From the NCBI GenBank assembly GCA_036563615.1, contig DATCMB010000006.1, positions 256,149-320,148 on the forward strand: DNA of 64,000 nt, given 5' to 3'. The DNA is from Candidatus Binatia bacterium. GTDB lineage: Bacteria; Desulfobacterota; Binatia; UBA12015. Each line of letters begins with the position of its first letter. Positions within the stretch are counted from its first letter, which is position 1. The position numbers and the translations under genes are program-made. This document shows positions 17,054-28,383 of this stretch, in pieces. The notes beneath the pieces are model-generated. The model was given only the letters and a program-made list of their open reading frames with translations, made no database searches and was not told the origin of the DNA.

Positions 17054-19159
17054 ATGAAGGATTGCATGTGGAAACGCCGCCGGCGCCGCGCGACGCACGT
17101 GAGCGCGCTCGTGCTCGGCGTCGTCGTCGCGAGCGTCGCGAGCGTGGACGCGCGCGAGGTGAGCTTTCCCATCAAGCTCGACGAGCGCTTCCTCACGAGC
17201 GAGCTCGTGCGCAACGTGTACACCGACTCCGGCAACACCGCGCGCGTGTTCGACGACGGCTCCGGCTGCAACTCGCTCGTGCTGTTCGATCCGACCGTGC
17301 TCGCCGAAGACGGCGTGCTGCGCGTGCGCACCGCCGCCGAGGCGCGGATCGGCGTCGCGGCGGGCGAGCGCTGCCTGCTGCCGATCTCGTGGAACGGTCT
17401 CGTCGAGCTGATCGAGGAGCCGCGTCTCCATCCGCGCGCGCCGATCGTCCGCTTCGTCGTGGTCGACTCGCGGCTGCTCGATCGCGACGGCGAGCCGGCG
17501 ACGGTGTCGTCGACGGTGTGGAGCTGGGTGAAGGACCACGTCCAGCCGCGCCTCGAGACGCGCATCGACCTGCAGCGGCCGGTCGACGAGCTGCGCGCGC
17601 TGCTGCCGGCGTTCGGCGTCTCCGCGCGCGGCGACACCGTCGATCGGGCGCTCGCCTCGCTGTCGCTCGCGGGGGTCGCGGTGCGGCCGGGGACGGTCGA
17701 GGTGCGGGTGCGCATCGAGGTCCCCGAGCCGCCGCGGCCGACGCAGGTCGCGCTCGCGCCCGACGCGAGCGCCGCTCCGGCGACGCCGACGCCGGCTGCG
17801 GCGCCAGCGTCGCCTGCGGACGAGGCACCTGCGGACGAGTCCCCCGCGGAAGAGTCGTCCACGGACGAGGCGACGGCGGACGCGGCGAGCGCGTCACCCG
17901 AGGATGTGTCGCCCGAGACCGCGGCGCCCGACGCGGGCGCGACGCCCGACGCCGTGGCGCAGGCGCCCGACGCGTCGCCGCCGCCCGAGCCCGAGCCGCC
18001 GCTCACCCCGGAGGAGCTGCTGCGCTGGCAGACGGCGCTGCAGCAGTGGGACGCGTTCCTCACCTTCGTGATCAAGGTCACCGGACGCGACGCCAAGGCG
18101 GTCGAGCTGCGCAAGACGCTGCTCGAGATCCTGCTCGACGAGCGCTACGCGCTGCTCGACGCGCTCGCCAACCCCGAGCCCGCGCAGCAGGATCCGGTGC
18201 GGCCGATGTTCCTCCGCACGTGGACGCGGCTCGCGCCCGTGCTGCGTCAGGTGAGCGACCGCCTGCCGGCGGACGAGGCGCTGCGCTACCTGGCGTTCGT
18301 CTCCGCCGGCGACGCGCTGCAGGCGCTCGACCAGCTCGGTCCGGACTACGGCATCGAGATCTCCGCCGACGGTCTGCGTCGCTTCGCGCGTCTGGTCGCG
18401 CCGACCACGATCGAGGACCCGCTGACGTACGGCATGGAGGTCGACCCGCAGCTCCGCGAGCTCTTCGGCTTCGGTCCGCCGATCGCGCCGCCGGAGGAGA
18501 ACCCCGAGGTCGAGCCGACGAGCTGGTGGTTCGGCTTCGGCTCGACGGCGTGGGCCGCCGAGCCGCCGGATCGCGAGCTGCTGCGCCGCCTCAACTCCTG
18601 GGCGCCGACGCGCAAGGACATCGAGGAGTACGTGCCGCTCGCCTACCGCCTGCTGCAGAGCGTGACCGACGGCCTGATCGAGAAGCACCACGTCCCGACG
18701 GAGCACGAGGAGGTGTTCCGCGCGCTGGTGCCGGCGACGGCGTGGAAGGAGAGCTGCTGGCGGCAGTTCGTCAAGCGCAACGGCAAGCTCGTGCCGCTCA
18801 CCTCGCCGGTCGGGTCGATCGGCATCATGCAGGTGAACGTCAGCGTGTGGCGTGGCTTCTACGACGTGCAGGGTCTGCGCCGCGACATCGGCTACAACGC
18901 GCGCGCCGGCGGCGAGATCTTGACGCGCTACTTCCTCGACTACGCGGTCGCGCGCGGCGAGGACCGCAAGGGCGGCGGTCCGGACGCGCTCGCGCGCGCG
19001 ACCTACGCCGCGTACAACGGCGGGCCGAGCCAGCTCACCCGCTACCGCCAGAAGGGACGCTCGCAGCGCGAGCGGCGCGTCGATCGGGAGTTCTTCGCGC
19101 AGTACCAGCGGATGAAGACGGGCGACGTGCGGGGCGTCGTCGAGTGCTTCACGGAGTGA
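17054..19159 (+). CDS. Secreted lytic transglycosylase with long acidic linker
   Basis: 701 residues. A signal peptide (MWKRRRRRATHV then a hydrophobic core, ending before REVSF) exports it to the periplasm. An N-terminal beta domain (about 30-230) is followed by a disordered linker of Ala, Pro, Asp, Glu and Ser (about 235-320), a helical region, and a C-terminal SLT domain. The SLT domain has the catalytic Glu566 in TAWKESCW, then GSIGIMQVN and ATYAAYNGGPSQLTRYR, so it should cleave peptidoglycan glycan strands with 1,6-anhydro product. ATG 17066 is an alternative start. It stands alone, between the basic-protein gene and a convergent sulfatase-fold gene. Confidence 0.88.
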   Translation: MKDCMWKRRRRRATHVSALVLGVVVASVASVDAREVSFPIKLDERFLTSELVRNVYTDSGNTARVFDDGSGCNSLVLFDPTVLAEDGVLRVRTAAEARIGVAAGERCLLPISWNGLVELIEEPRLHPRAPIVRFVVVDSRLLDRDGEPATVSSTVWSWVKDHVQPRLETRIDLQRPVDELRALLPAFGVSARGDTVDRALASLSLAGVAVRPGTVEVRVRIEVPEPPRPTQVALAPDASAAPATPTPAAAPASPADEAPADESPAEESSTDEATADAASASPEDVSPETAAPDAGATPDAVAQAPDASPPPEPEPPLTPEELLRWQTALQQWDAFLTFVIKVTGRDAKAVELRKTLLEILLDERYALLDALANPEPAQQDPVRPMFLRTWTRLAPVLRQVSDRLPADEALRYLAFVSAGDALQALDQLGPDYGIEISADGLRRFARLVAPTTIEDPLTYGMEVDPQLRELFGFGPPIAPPEENPEVEPTSWWFGFGSTAWAAEPPDRELLRRLNSWAPTRKDIEEYVPLAYRLLQSVTDGLIEKHHVPTEHEEVFRALVPATAWKESCWRQFVKRNGKLVPLTSPVGSIGIMQVNVSVWRGFYDVQGLRRDIGYNARAGGEILTRYFLDYAVARGEDRKGGGPDALARATYAAYNGGPSQLTRYRQKGRSQRERRVDREFFAQYQRMKTGDVRGVVECFTE

Positions 19160-19165
19160 CGCCCC

Positions 19166-19180
19166 GCACGCGTCGCGTGC
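19166..19180. terminator. Inverted repeat between convergent genes
   Basis: GCACGCG and CGCGTGC flank a single T in the 31-base gap between the stops of the transglycosylase and the sulfatase-fold gene. As RNA it would fold with a three-base loop. No T tract. Confidence 0.3.
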
Positions 19181-19190
19181 GCGCGCCGGG

Positions 19191-20627
19191 TCAGTCGATG
19201 TAGCCGAGCGCGCGCAGGCGCCCGGCGTGCTCCTCGTCGAGCTGCACGGGCTTGGCGAGCATCGCCTGGTCGCGCCAGTGCGCGTGCCACGCCGCGTGCG
19301 CCTGCTCGAGGCGCGCGAGTCCCTCCGGCACCGGCGAAGCGCCGACCAGGTTCCGCGTCTCGCCGGGATCGGCCGCGAGGTCGTAGCGCGCGTGCGCGAC
19401 GCGCTGGCGTCCGATCGCGATCGTCTTGAGCTGCGGCGTGCGCGCCGAGTAGAGCGGACGGCCGCGCAGGCTGAGCTCGCTGAACGCGATCAGCTCCGGC
19501 AGCTCCGTCTGCGCCGTCGACGGCGCGAGCCACGCGCGCAGGTCGCGCTCGCGGTGCTCGACGTCGCCGGCGCCGAAGCCCGGCGGCGCCGCAACCCCGG
19601 TGAAGCCCAGGATGGTCGGCGCGACGTCCATCAAGCGGACCTGCTCGTCGACCACCGTGCCCGCGGCGATCCCGCGCGGGTAGCGCATCACGAGCGGGAT
19701 GCGGATCGTCTCGTCGTAGAGCGCCTTGCCGTGTCCCTTCTGGCCGTGCTCGAAGAACTCCTCGCCGTGGTCGCTGGTGACGATCACCAGCGTGTCGTCG
19801 AGCACGCCGAGTTCGCGCAGCTCCTCGAGGACCCGGCCGAGGTGCTCGTCGGTGTAGCGGATCTCGCCGTCGTAGAGCGCGATCACGTGCTGGAGATCGC
19901 GCGGGTCCATGTCGCGGTGCACCTGGTTCCCGAGCTCGAAGTTCCGCCCGTTGACGCTGCCGCGGTAGCCGGGGTCGAACATCGCGTCGTAGGGCGGCGG
20001 CGGGTCGAAGTCGTAGTGCACGTCCCACATGTGCAGGAAGACGAAGAACGGCCGGTCCGCGCTCTCGTCGTGCCAGCGGCGGATCCAGCCGTTCACCGCC
20101 TCGACCAGCGTCGGCGAGGTGACGCCGCGGTGCGAGTCGAGGTTGCCCTTCGCGGCGAGCCGCTCGTCGTAGACCTCGAAGCCGTCGGCGTAGCCGTAGA
20201 GCGAGCGCAGGAACGGCGCGGCGACGAACGCCGCCGTTCGGTAGCCGGCGTCGTGCAGCGCGCGCGCCAGCGTCGGCGTGCCTGCGGCGAGACGCGTGTT
20301 CGCGCGAACGACGCCGTGCTGCTCGGGCGGCTTCGCGGTGAGCAGCGTGACGTGCGACGGCAGGGTCCACGACGACGGCGCGATCGCCTGACGAAAGAGC
20401 GCGCCCTCACGCGCGAGCGTGTCGATCGTGGGGCTTGTGTCGCGCTCGTAGCCGTAGCACCCGAGATGGTCGTGGCGCAGAGAGTCGATCGAGACCAGCA
20501 GCACGTTCGGCTGGCGCGGGGCGCGCCTCCACGATGACACGACGAGCAGCAGCGCGCCGACGAGCCCGATCGCGCCCGCGATGCCCAGCAGCACCTTGCG
20601 CGTGTTCGTTCCCTGCCGATCGCTCAT
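19191..20627 (-). CDS. Membrane-anchored sulfatase-fold hydrolase
   Basis: 478 residues of the alkaline-phosphatase/sulfatase superfamily with an N-terminal TM anchor (about 13-33) and a periplasmic catalytic domain. Metal-site strings are LLVSIDSLRHDHLGCYGY and IVTSDHGEEFFEHGQKGHG. At the place of the formylglycine motif C/S-x-P-x-R it reads WTLPSH, so the usual Cys or Ser is a Thr and the Arg is absent. It may therefore not be a formylglycine sulfatase; a Thr-nucleophile phospho-transferase is an alternative. The start at 20627 (MSDRQG) is preferred; 20636 and 20669 are also in frame. It is divergent from a GT-C-like membrane protein, which suggests a surface-polymer role. Confidence 0.82.
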   Translation of the reverse strand: MSDRQGTNTRKVLLGIAGAIGLVGALLLVVSSWRRAPRQPNVLLVSIDSLRHDHLGCYGYERDTSPTIDTLAREGALFRQAIAPSSWTLPSHVTLLTAKPPEQHGVVRANTRLAAGTPTLARALHDAGYRTAAFVAAPFLRSLYGYADGFEVYDERLAAKGNLDSHRGVTSPTLVEAVNGWIRRWHDESADRPFFVFLHMWDVHYDFDPPPPYDAMFDPGYRGSVNGRNFELGNQVHRDMDPRDLQHVIALYDGEIRYTDEHLGRVLEELRELGVLDDTLVIVTSDHGEEFFEHGQKGHGKALYDETIRIPLVMRYPRGIAAGTVVDEQVRLMDVAPTILGFTGVAAPPGFGAGDVEHRERDLRAWLAPSTAQTELPELIAFSELSLRGRPLYSARTPQLKTIAIGRQRVAHARYDLAADPGETRNLVGASPVPEGLARLEQAHAAWHAHWRDQAMLAKPVQLDEEHAGRLRALGYID

Positions 20628-20778
20628 CGTGGGCATCAGGCAAGAAATGCTCGCCCGTGGCACAAGCATTCGATACTAGGCGCGACCGTTCGCGGCGCAC
20701 AAGCGTCCGTGCGTCGAAGCTTGCGAGCCGGAGCGACGCACCACGACCGTCCATCTCGTCGAGGCTCGGCCGTCATCC

Positions 20779-23082
20779 GTGCAACCCTCTCGAACGATCG
20801 TGACCGCTGACGCGGCGCCGTCGCGCGAGCCGGAAGCGACACGCGGAGCGCGCGGCGTCGGGCTCTCGAGCGCGGTCTGGTCCTTTCTCGTCTACACGGC
20901 GCTGTTCGCCGTCTTCGCGGCGCCGTGGCTGCTGAACGCGCACCGCGGCGCGCCGCAAGGCTACATCGGCAACGCGGCCGACGAGCGCCTCGTGGTGTGG
21001 ATCCTGGCGTGGGTGGCGCACGCGCTCGCGACGGATCCGACGAGCGTCTTCGATGCGAACATCAATCACCCCGCACCGGCGCAGCTCACCGGCAGCGAGC
21101 ACCTCGCGAGCGCGCAGATCCTGTTCGCGCCGCTCTACGCGCTGACGGACAACGCGCTGCTCGCCGCCAACTTGACGGTCTTCCTGACCTATCCGCTGGC
21201 GGCGCTCGCGATGCAGCGGCTGCTGCTCGCGCTGGGCTGCGGCTTCTCCGTCGCTTCCGTCGTCGGGCTCGTGTTCGCGCTCGGCCCGTACCGCCTGCCG
21301 GGGCACCTCCACCTCCTGCAGTACACGAACCTCTTCCTGCCCTGGGTGGCGCTCGCCGTGACCCGGCTGCGCGGCGCTCCGGACGCTCGTCATGCGCTGC
21401 TCCTCGCTCTCGCGCTCGGGGCCGCCGCGCTGAGCTCGTACTACATGGCGGTGTTTGCCGCCGTCGTCGCTCTCCTCTGGTTCTCGTTCGAGGTGGCGCG
21501 GCCCGGCGAGCGGCGCGCGCGCTTCGTCGTGCTCGCCGTGGTCACGGCGGCCGCGGTGGCGCTCGTCGTCGTGCTGGTGTCGCTGCCGTACCTGGCTCGA
21601 GCCGAGGCGGAGGTGGCGGATGGCATCGCGCCCTACAACCGGACGCGAGAGCTCATGCTCGGGACGTTCGCGAGCCGGGCGATCCAGTCGAGCGGCAGGC
21701 TCGCGCTCGTCCTGGCGGGCGTCGGCTTGGTCGGCTTGCTCGTGCGCGACGTCGCGGCACGGACGTGCGCGCTGCGCGGGCTCGTCCTCACCGTGCTCGC
21801 GCAGGCGACTGCGGTCGGCGCCTACTTGACGCTCGACGGCGTCGCAATCCCGACGCCGTTTGCGCTGATCGCGGCCTCCCCGCTCAAGTTCTTCCGCTAC
21901 CCGTTCCGCTTCGCGGTGGTCGTCGGATTCGGCGTCGCGCTGCTCTGCGCCGCGTTGCTGCAAGCGATCGCCGCGCGGCTCGGTCGGCGCGTCGGCCGTC
22001 TCGCCGCGCTCGCGCTCGGCGTCGTCGTGCTCGCGACGGGAGCGGTGCGTCTTTCCGGGACCGGCATCGCCGAGTTCAGCGGCCAGACGGATCCGATCTA
22101 CGACGAGGTGGACCGCATCACCCGCATCCGCGGACGGGGACCGCTGCTCGAGCTTCCCATCGTCGATCCGCTCGCCGACGCGCGCGGCGGCGTGCTCGGC
22201 ACCGAGGTCGAGTCGATGCTGGGCAGCACGCGCCACTGGCTGCCGCTCGTCGCCGGCTTCACCGGCTATCCGTCGTCGCACCGCAAGCTGGTGCTCCGCC
22301 AGGCGCAGGATCTGCCCGACGAGAACGCGCTGCAGAACCTGGTCGACATGACGCACGTGAGCTGGGTCCTCCTGCAGCCGAAGGAGCGCTGGCCGGAGAG
22401 GATGCGGGCGCAGCGCCGCCAGATCCTCAAGTCGCCGTCGTTCGAGCGCGTCAAGGTCGCCGACGGCTGGGCTCTGCTTCGCGTCAAGACCAAACCGCGG
22501 CACGGGAAGTGGTACCGCGCGCTCGCGGCGGGCGAGCGCCCCGGGCAGACGCTGCTCGGAACGCCGCTCGCGCCGATTTCGGAGGAGGCGGCGGTCGCGC
22601 GCGTGACGGGCGACGTCCCGTCGCCGGTCTTTGCCGGCAGGGCCATTCCCGCGAGGCTCGAGGTCGCCAATCGTGGCCTGGCGGCGTGGCCCGTGAGCGC
22701 GCCGCGCGGCGACGATCGCGGCACGCACCTCGTCGGCCTGGTCTCCGAGTGGTGGCCCGCCGGCGGCGACCGCAAGGGCGTCCCCGTTGCGACCCGAGCG
22801 TACGCGCTGCCCCTCGACGTCGAGCCGGGAGCGACGGTGAAGGTCGCCCGCTGGCTTCGCGCCCCCGAGACCCCCGGCGAGTACGACTTGACGGTCCGCG
22901 TCCGGCAGTGGGGCGGCGCGCGCTTCACCGCGCCGGGAAACGAGCCGCTCACGCGCCGCGTCCGCGTCGATCGCGCGCCTCCGGACGCGGACCAGAAGAC
23001 GGAGGCGAAGGCGGCGAAAGCGAAGGGCGTGTCCAAGCTGCGGCGCGCGCGTCAAGCACGCCGCGGCGCGAGCACGAAGTAG
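20779..23082 (+). CDS. Polytopic membrane protein, GT-C glycosyltransferase-like
   Basis: 767 residues, GTG start without a clear ribosome site. About 10-12 hydrophobic helices occupy residues 30-430. After the first helix comes an extracytoplasmic loop with NAADERLVVW, whose acidic pair fits the catalytic loop of GT-C enzymes that use lipid-linked sugars. The C-terminal 330 residues are soluble: a region with FTGYPSSHRKLVLR followed by a beta-sandwich (about 610-735) and a basic Lys/Ala tail (REARRG-like composition). The 3' end overlaps the convergent permease gene by 31 bases. Family assignment is by topology and motif position only. Confidence 0.75.
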   Translation: MQPSRTIVTADAAPSREPEATRGARGVGLSSAVWSFLVYTALFAVFAAPWLLNAHRGAPQGYIGNAADERLVVWILAWVAHALATDPTSVFDANINHPAPAQLTGSEHLASAQILFAPLYALTDNALLAANLTVFLTYPLAALAMQRLLLALGCGFSVASVVGLVFALGPYRLPGHLHLLQYTNLFLPWVALAVTRLRGAPDARHALLLALALGAAALSSYYMAVFAAVVALLWFSFEVARPGERRARFVVLAVVTAAAVALVVVLVSLPYLARAEAEVADGIAPYNRTRELMLGTFASRAIQSSGRLALVLAGVGLVGLLVRDVAARTCALRGLVLTVLAQATAVGAYLTLDGVAIPTPFALIAASPLKFFRYPFRFAVVVGFGVALLCAALLQAIAARLGRRVGRLAALALGVVVLATGAVRLSGTGIAEFSGQTDPIYDEVDRITRIRGRGPLLELPIVDPLADARGGVLGTEVESMLGSTRHWLPLVAGFTGYPSSHRKLVLRQAQDLPDENALQNLVDMTHVSWVLLQPKERWPERMRAQRRQILKSPSFERVKVADGWALLRVKTKPRHGKWYRALAAGERPGQTLLGTPLAPISEEAAVARVTGDVPSPVFAGRAIPARLEVANRGLAAWPVSAPRGDDRGTHLVGLVSEWWPAGGDRKGVPVATRAYALPLDVEPGATVKVARWLRAPETPGEYDLTVRVRQWGGARFTAPGNEPLTRRVRVDRAPPDADQKTEAKAAKAKGVSKLRRARQARRGASTK

Positions 23083-24359
23083 AGCAGCGCCGCGAGCACG
23101 AGCACGCCGGCCATCCGCGCGTACGCCGCAAGCGGGAAGCGCACGCCGAGCACGACGCACAGCACGAGCCCCGCGACCGGCGTCCACGCGGGCGCGGTGA
23201 AGATCTCCGGATCGTCGACCGGCGCGCTGCGCTTCAGGCGCAGCAGTCCGACGTGCAGCACGGCGAACACCGTGACCAGCAGCAGGCTCGTCGTCTGCGC
23301 GAGCACCTGCACGCCGCCCGAGACCGCGAGCCCCAGCGCGAGCGCGAACGCGACCAGCACCGCGACCCACGGCGTCGCCCGCACCGGGTGGACGCGCGCG
23401 AGCGCCGACGGCAGCAGGCCCTCGTTCGCCATGCCGTAGCCGAGGCGCGACGCCATGATCAGGTTCAGCAGCCCGGTGTTGCAGATCGCGAGCAGCGCGA
23501 CCACCGAGAACGCGCCGCCGGGCGGCTCGAAGCCCGCCGCGCGCAGCACGTCGAGCAGCGGCGCCTCGGAGCGCGCGAGCACGTCGGCGGGCAGCGTCAG
23601 CAGCGCCGCCACCGTCACGCCGACGTAGATCAAGCACGAGGCGCCGATCGCGCCGAGGATCGCGCGCGGCATGACGCGCCGCGGATCGCGCACCTCCTCG
23701 GCGACGTTCGCCGTGTCCTCGAAGCCGATGTACGAGTAGAACGCGACCGTCGCGCCGCCGAGCACCGCGGCGACGCTCGCGTCGGGCAGGATGCGCTCGA
23801 GCTTGACGCTCGCCTCGAGCCCGCTCGCGAACCAGAAGCCCACCGCCAGCACCAGGAGGAGACCCGACACCTCGGCGATCGTCAGCACGATGTTGACGTT
23901 CGAGGACGTCTCCATGCCGCGGTAGCTGATGAAGGTCATCAGGCCGAGCAGCACGACGCTGCCGAGGAGCGGCGGCACGGTGACGAACGGCGCGAGGTAG
24001 CCGGAGAAGGCGAGCGACACCGTCGCCGCCGAGGTGATGCCGCTCGCGAGCACGAGCATGCCGACGACGAATGCGATCGCCGGGTGGGCGAACGCGCGCT
24101 TGCAGTATGCTGCGGCGCCCGCCGCGACCGGAAAGCGTGAGCTGAGCTCGGCGTAGGTGAAGCCGGTCAGCACGGCGAGCAGGGCGGCGACGCCGAACGA
24201 CAGCCACGCCGCCGTTCCTGCTTCGCCAGCGACCTTGCCGACCAGCGCGTAGATGCCGGCGCCGAGGATGTCGCCGACCGCGTAGAGCGTGAGCGCGGCC
24301 GGGCCGAGAACGCGCTTCAATGCGGGCGGGTTGCTTTCGGGCACGCTGCGCGTTGCCAC
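23052..24359 (-). CDS. APC-superfamily amino acid permease
   Basis: 435 residues with about twelve TM helices, probably a proton-coupled amino acid importer in the inner membrane. Helix 1 carries the substrate-binding GAGIYALVG, helix 6 the FYSYIGFED segment with the conserved acidic residue, and the loop after it VRDPRRVMPRAI. LGYGMANEGLLPS before the later helices is also typical of the family. GTG start. The substrate is not deducible. Its 3' end overlaps the convergent GT-C-like gene by 31 bases. Confidence 0.9.
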   Translation of the reverse strand: MATRSVPESNPPALKRVLGPAALTLYAVGDILGAGIYALVGKVAGEAGTAAWLSFGVAALLAVLTGFTYAELSSRFPVAAGAAAYCKRAFAHPAIAFVVGMLVLASGITSAATVSLAFSGYLAPFVTVPPLLGSVVLLGLMTFISYRGMETSSNVNIVLTIAEVSGLLLVLAVGFWFASGLEASVKLERILPDASVAAVLGGATVAFYSYIGFEDTANVAEEVRDPRRVMPRAILGAIGASCLIYVGVTVAALLTLPADVLARSEAPLLDVLRAAGFEPPGGAFSVVALLAICNTGLLNLIMASRLGYGMANEGLLPSALARVHPVRATPWVAVLVAFALALGLAVSGGVQVLAQTTSLLLVTVFAVLHVGLLRLKRSAPVDDPEIFTAPAWTPVAGLVLCVVLGVRFPLAAYARMAGVLVLAALLYFVLAPRRA

Positions 24360-24461
24360 GCGGTGCGCCGAGCGGTCAAGGGATGCGGCGCGCGCGCGAG
24401 GCGGGCATCACACGGGTTCGGCCGACGGTCGAGCGGCGCGCGAGGTGCGATCGGGCCGCGT

Positions 24462-24491
24462 TTGACAGGGCGCTGCTCGGAGCACGACAAT
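24462..24491 (+). promoter_or_regulatory. Promoter of the FHA-GGDEF gene
   Basis: TTGACA (24462-24467), an 18-base spacer, and GACAAT (24486-24491). The ATG at 24502 follows the -10 by only 10 bases and has no Shine-Dalgarno sequence, so the transcript would have a leader of about 0-5 bases. Confidence 0.6.
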
Positions 24492-24501
24492 CCGCCGGCC
24501 G

Positions 24502-25398
24502 ATGACGATCGACGACGACGACCGGACCGTGCTCGCCACGGTGCCGGGCTGGCAGGAGGCCGAGAGCCACCGCCTGCCGGTCCTCGTCGTCCTGCGCGGC
24601 GCGCAGCTCGGACGTCGCTACCTGCTGAACGAGAACCGCTTCGTCCTCGGGCGTCGCGACACCGTGTCGACGCTGATCATCCGCGGCGACTCCAAGGTCA
24701 GCAGCCGGCACTGCGAGATCGTGTACGACGCCGAGCGCGACACGTGGGTCGTGCGCGACGTCGGCTCGACCAACGGCACGCGTCTCAACGGCAAGCCGAT
24801 CGAGAGCGCCGACCTCGCCGAGGGCGACAAGCTCCTGCTCGGCGACACGGTGCTCAAGTTCACCTTCCACGACGAGATCGAGAGCGAGTTCCACCACGAG
24901 GTGGACCGCCTGATGAACATCGACGAGCTGACCGGGCTCGTCGTGCTGCGCGTCTTCCGCGAGCGCTTCCACGCTGCGTTCGACGCTTGCACGCGCGGTC
25001 GCCGCCCGCTCGCGCTGCTGATGATGGACCTCGATGGTCTGAAGAAGATCAACGACACGCACGGCCACCAGGCGGGCGCGATGACCATCTCGACGGTCGG
25101 GCACATGCTCGGCGATCTGATCGGCAACACGGGGCTCGTCGCGCGCTTCGGCGGCGACGAGTTCATGGCGGCGTTCCCCGACCACGACCGCGCGGCGGGC
25201 GTCGCGCAAGGCGAGCGCATCCGCAGCGCGCTCGCCGCGCAGAAGTTCGTCTTCGGGGACACCGAGCTGCGGCCGACGATCAGCATCGGCGTCGCCGCCG
25301 TGCCCGAGGACGCGACCACCCCGGAGCGCCTGACGCGCGTCGCCGACGAGGCGCTGTACCGCGCCAAGGCGGCGGGGCGCGACCGCGTCAGCATCTGA
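24502..25398 (+). CDS. Diguanylate cyclase with FHA domain
   Basis: 298-residue cytoplasmic protein. An FHA phospho-threonine-binding domain (about 30-115) shows FVLGRRDT, SSRHCEI and STNGTRLNG. It is joined to a GGDEF domain (about 138-298) with LTGLVVLRVF, MMDLDGLKKIND, GHQAG and an intact GGDEF (217-221), so it should make cyclic di-GMP from two GTP. The RxxD inhibitory site is missing: the corresponding residues read GNTG, which predicts no product feedback. It suggests that a Ser/Thr kinase signal is coupled to c-di-GMP; no kinase lies in the window. Short-leader promoter directly upstream. Confidence 0.93.
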   Translation: MTIDDDDRTVLATVPGWQEAESHRLPVLVVLRGAQLGRRYLLNENRFVLGRRDTVSTLIIRGDSKVSSRHCEIVYDAERDTWVVRDVGSTNGTRLNGKPIESADLAEGDKLLLGDTVLKFTFHDEIESEFHHEVDRLMNIDELTGLVVLRVFRERFHAAFDACTRGRRPLALLMMDLDGLKKINDTHGHQAGAMTISTVGHMLGDLIGNTGLVARFGGDEFMAAFPDHDRAAGVAQGERIRSALAAQKFVFGDTELRPTISIGVAAVPEDATTPERLTRVADEALYRAKAAGRDRVSI

Positions 25399-25552
25399 GC
25401 GTCGTCTACGTCCGCCGCGTCGCGTCGCGCGGCGCTAAAGCACTCGCGCAGAGAGTCCGCTGTCCATACCGCAAGCGGCGTGGTAATCCGCTCGCGTCAC
25501 GGTCTCGCGTGCGTGGGGGCTCGGCCGGCATCGCGTCCGGACGTGGGCTACG

Positions 25553-27938
<2,386 letters not shown>

Positions 27939-27940
<2 letters not shown>

Positions 27941-27953
27941 CGGCGACGCCGTT
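27939..27953 (+). terminator. Hairpin at the ppk1 stop codon
   Basis: AACGGCG and CGCCGTT around a single A, starting within the TAA stop codon of ppk1. A second inverted repeat, GCGAGCAG and CTGCTCGC (27999-28016), follows 45 bases later. Either may end the ppk1 transcript. Confidence 0.3.
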
Positions 27954-28167
27954 CGCGGTTCATCGCGGACGGCTACGACCCGGGCATGCGCTCGGGCCGC
28001 GAGCAGTGCTGCTCGCTGCGCCGGCAGAGCAACGGGCGCGCGCGCCGAAAAGCGACCGCGCCGCTTGACGCTCTTCCCGGGGCACGACCCTTGCTGTGCG
28101 TCGCGTCGACGCCGGACGCGACGCGCGCATCGCGGCCGTCGCGCCTCCGGCGTTCGGGGTGAATTTT

Positions 28168-28380
28168 ATGATGGTACTCGACATGACCGAGCAGCTCGCG
28201 CCCGCGGTCTGGGCGCTGCTCGCGCTGTTCGCGCTCTCGGTCGTGGTGATCGCGTTCGCGGTCGCCGCGGCGCGTGGTCCGCGGATCGTGTGGCGGAGTG
28301 GGCAGGGGCAGGTGCCGCGCAGGCGCACGCGCCGTAGCGAGCGCGTGCGCCTGCGCGACGTGTCGTTGTCGCGCGCTTGA
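28168..28380 (+). CDS. Small single-TM protein
   Basis: 70-residue candidate with no family match that I recognise. One hydrophobic helix (about 12-35) is followed by an Arg-rich cytoplasmic tail. GGGGTGA lies shortly before the two tandem ATG codons and the local base composition drops (GAATTTTATGATGG), as expected for a real gene start in this genome. Longer in-frame starts back to 28096 exist but add Arg/Ala sequence. The stop is three bases from the stop of the convergent CocE gene. Could be spurious. Confidence 0.42.
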   Translation: MMVLDMTEQLAPAVWALLALFALSVVVIAFAVAAARGPRIVWRSGQGQVPRRRTRRSERVRLRDVSLSRA

Positions 28381-28383
28381 GCG

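Noticed and set aside
20773-24207. Minus-strand frame of more than 1100 codons opposite the GT-C-like gene
   Set aside because: Composition is Arg/Ala/Asp-rich with no conserved motif, and the GT-C-like gene with TM helices explains the region.
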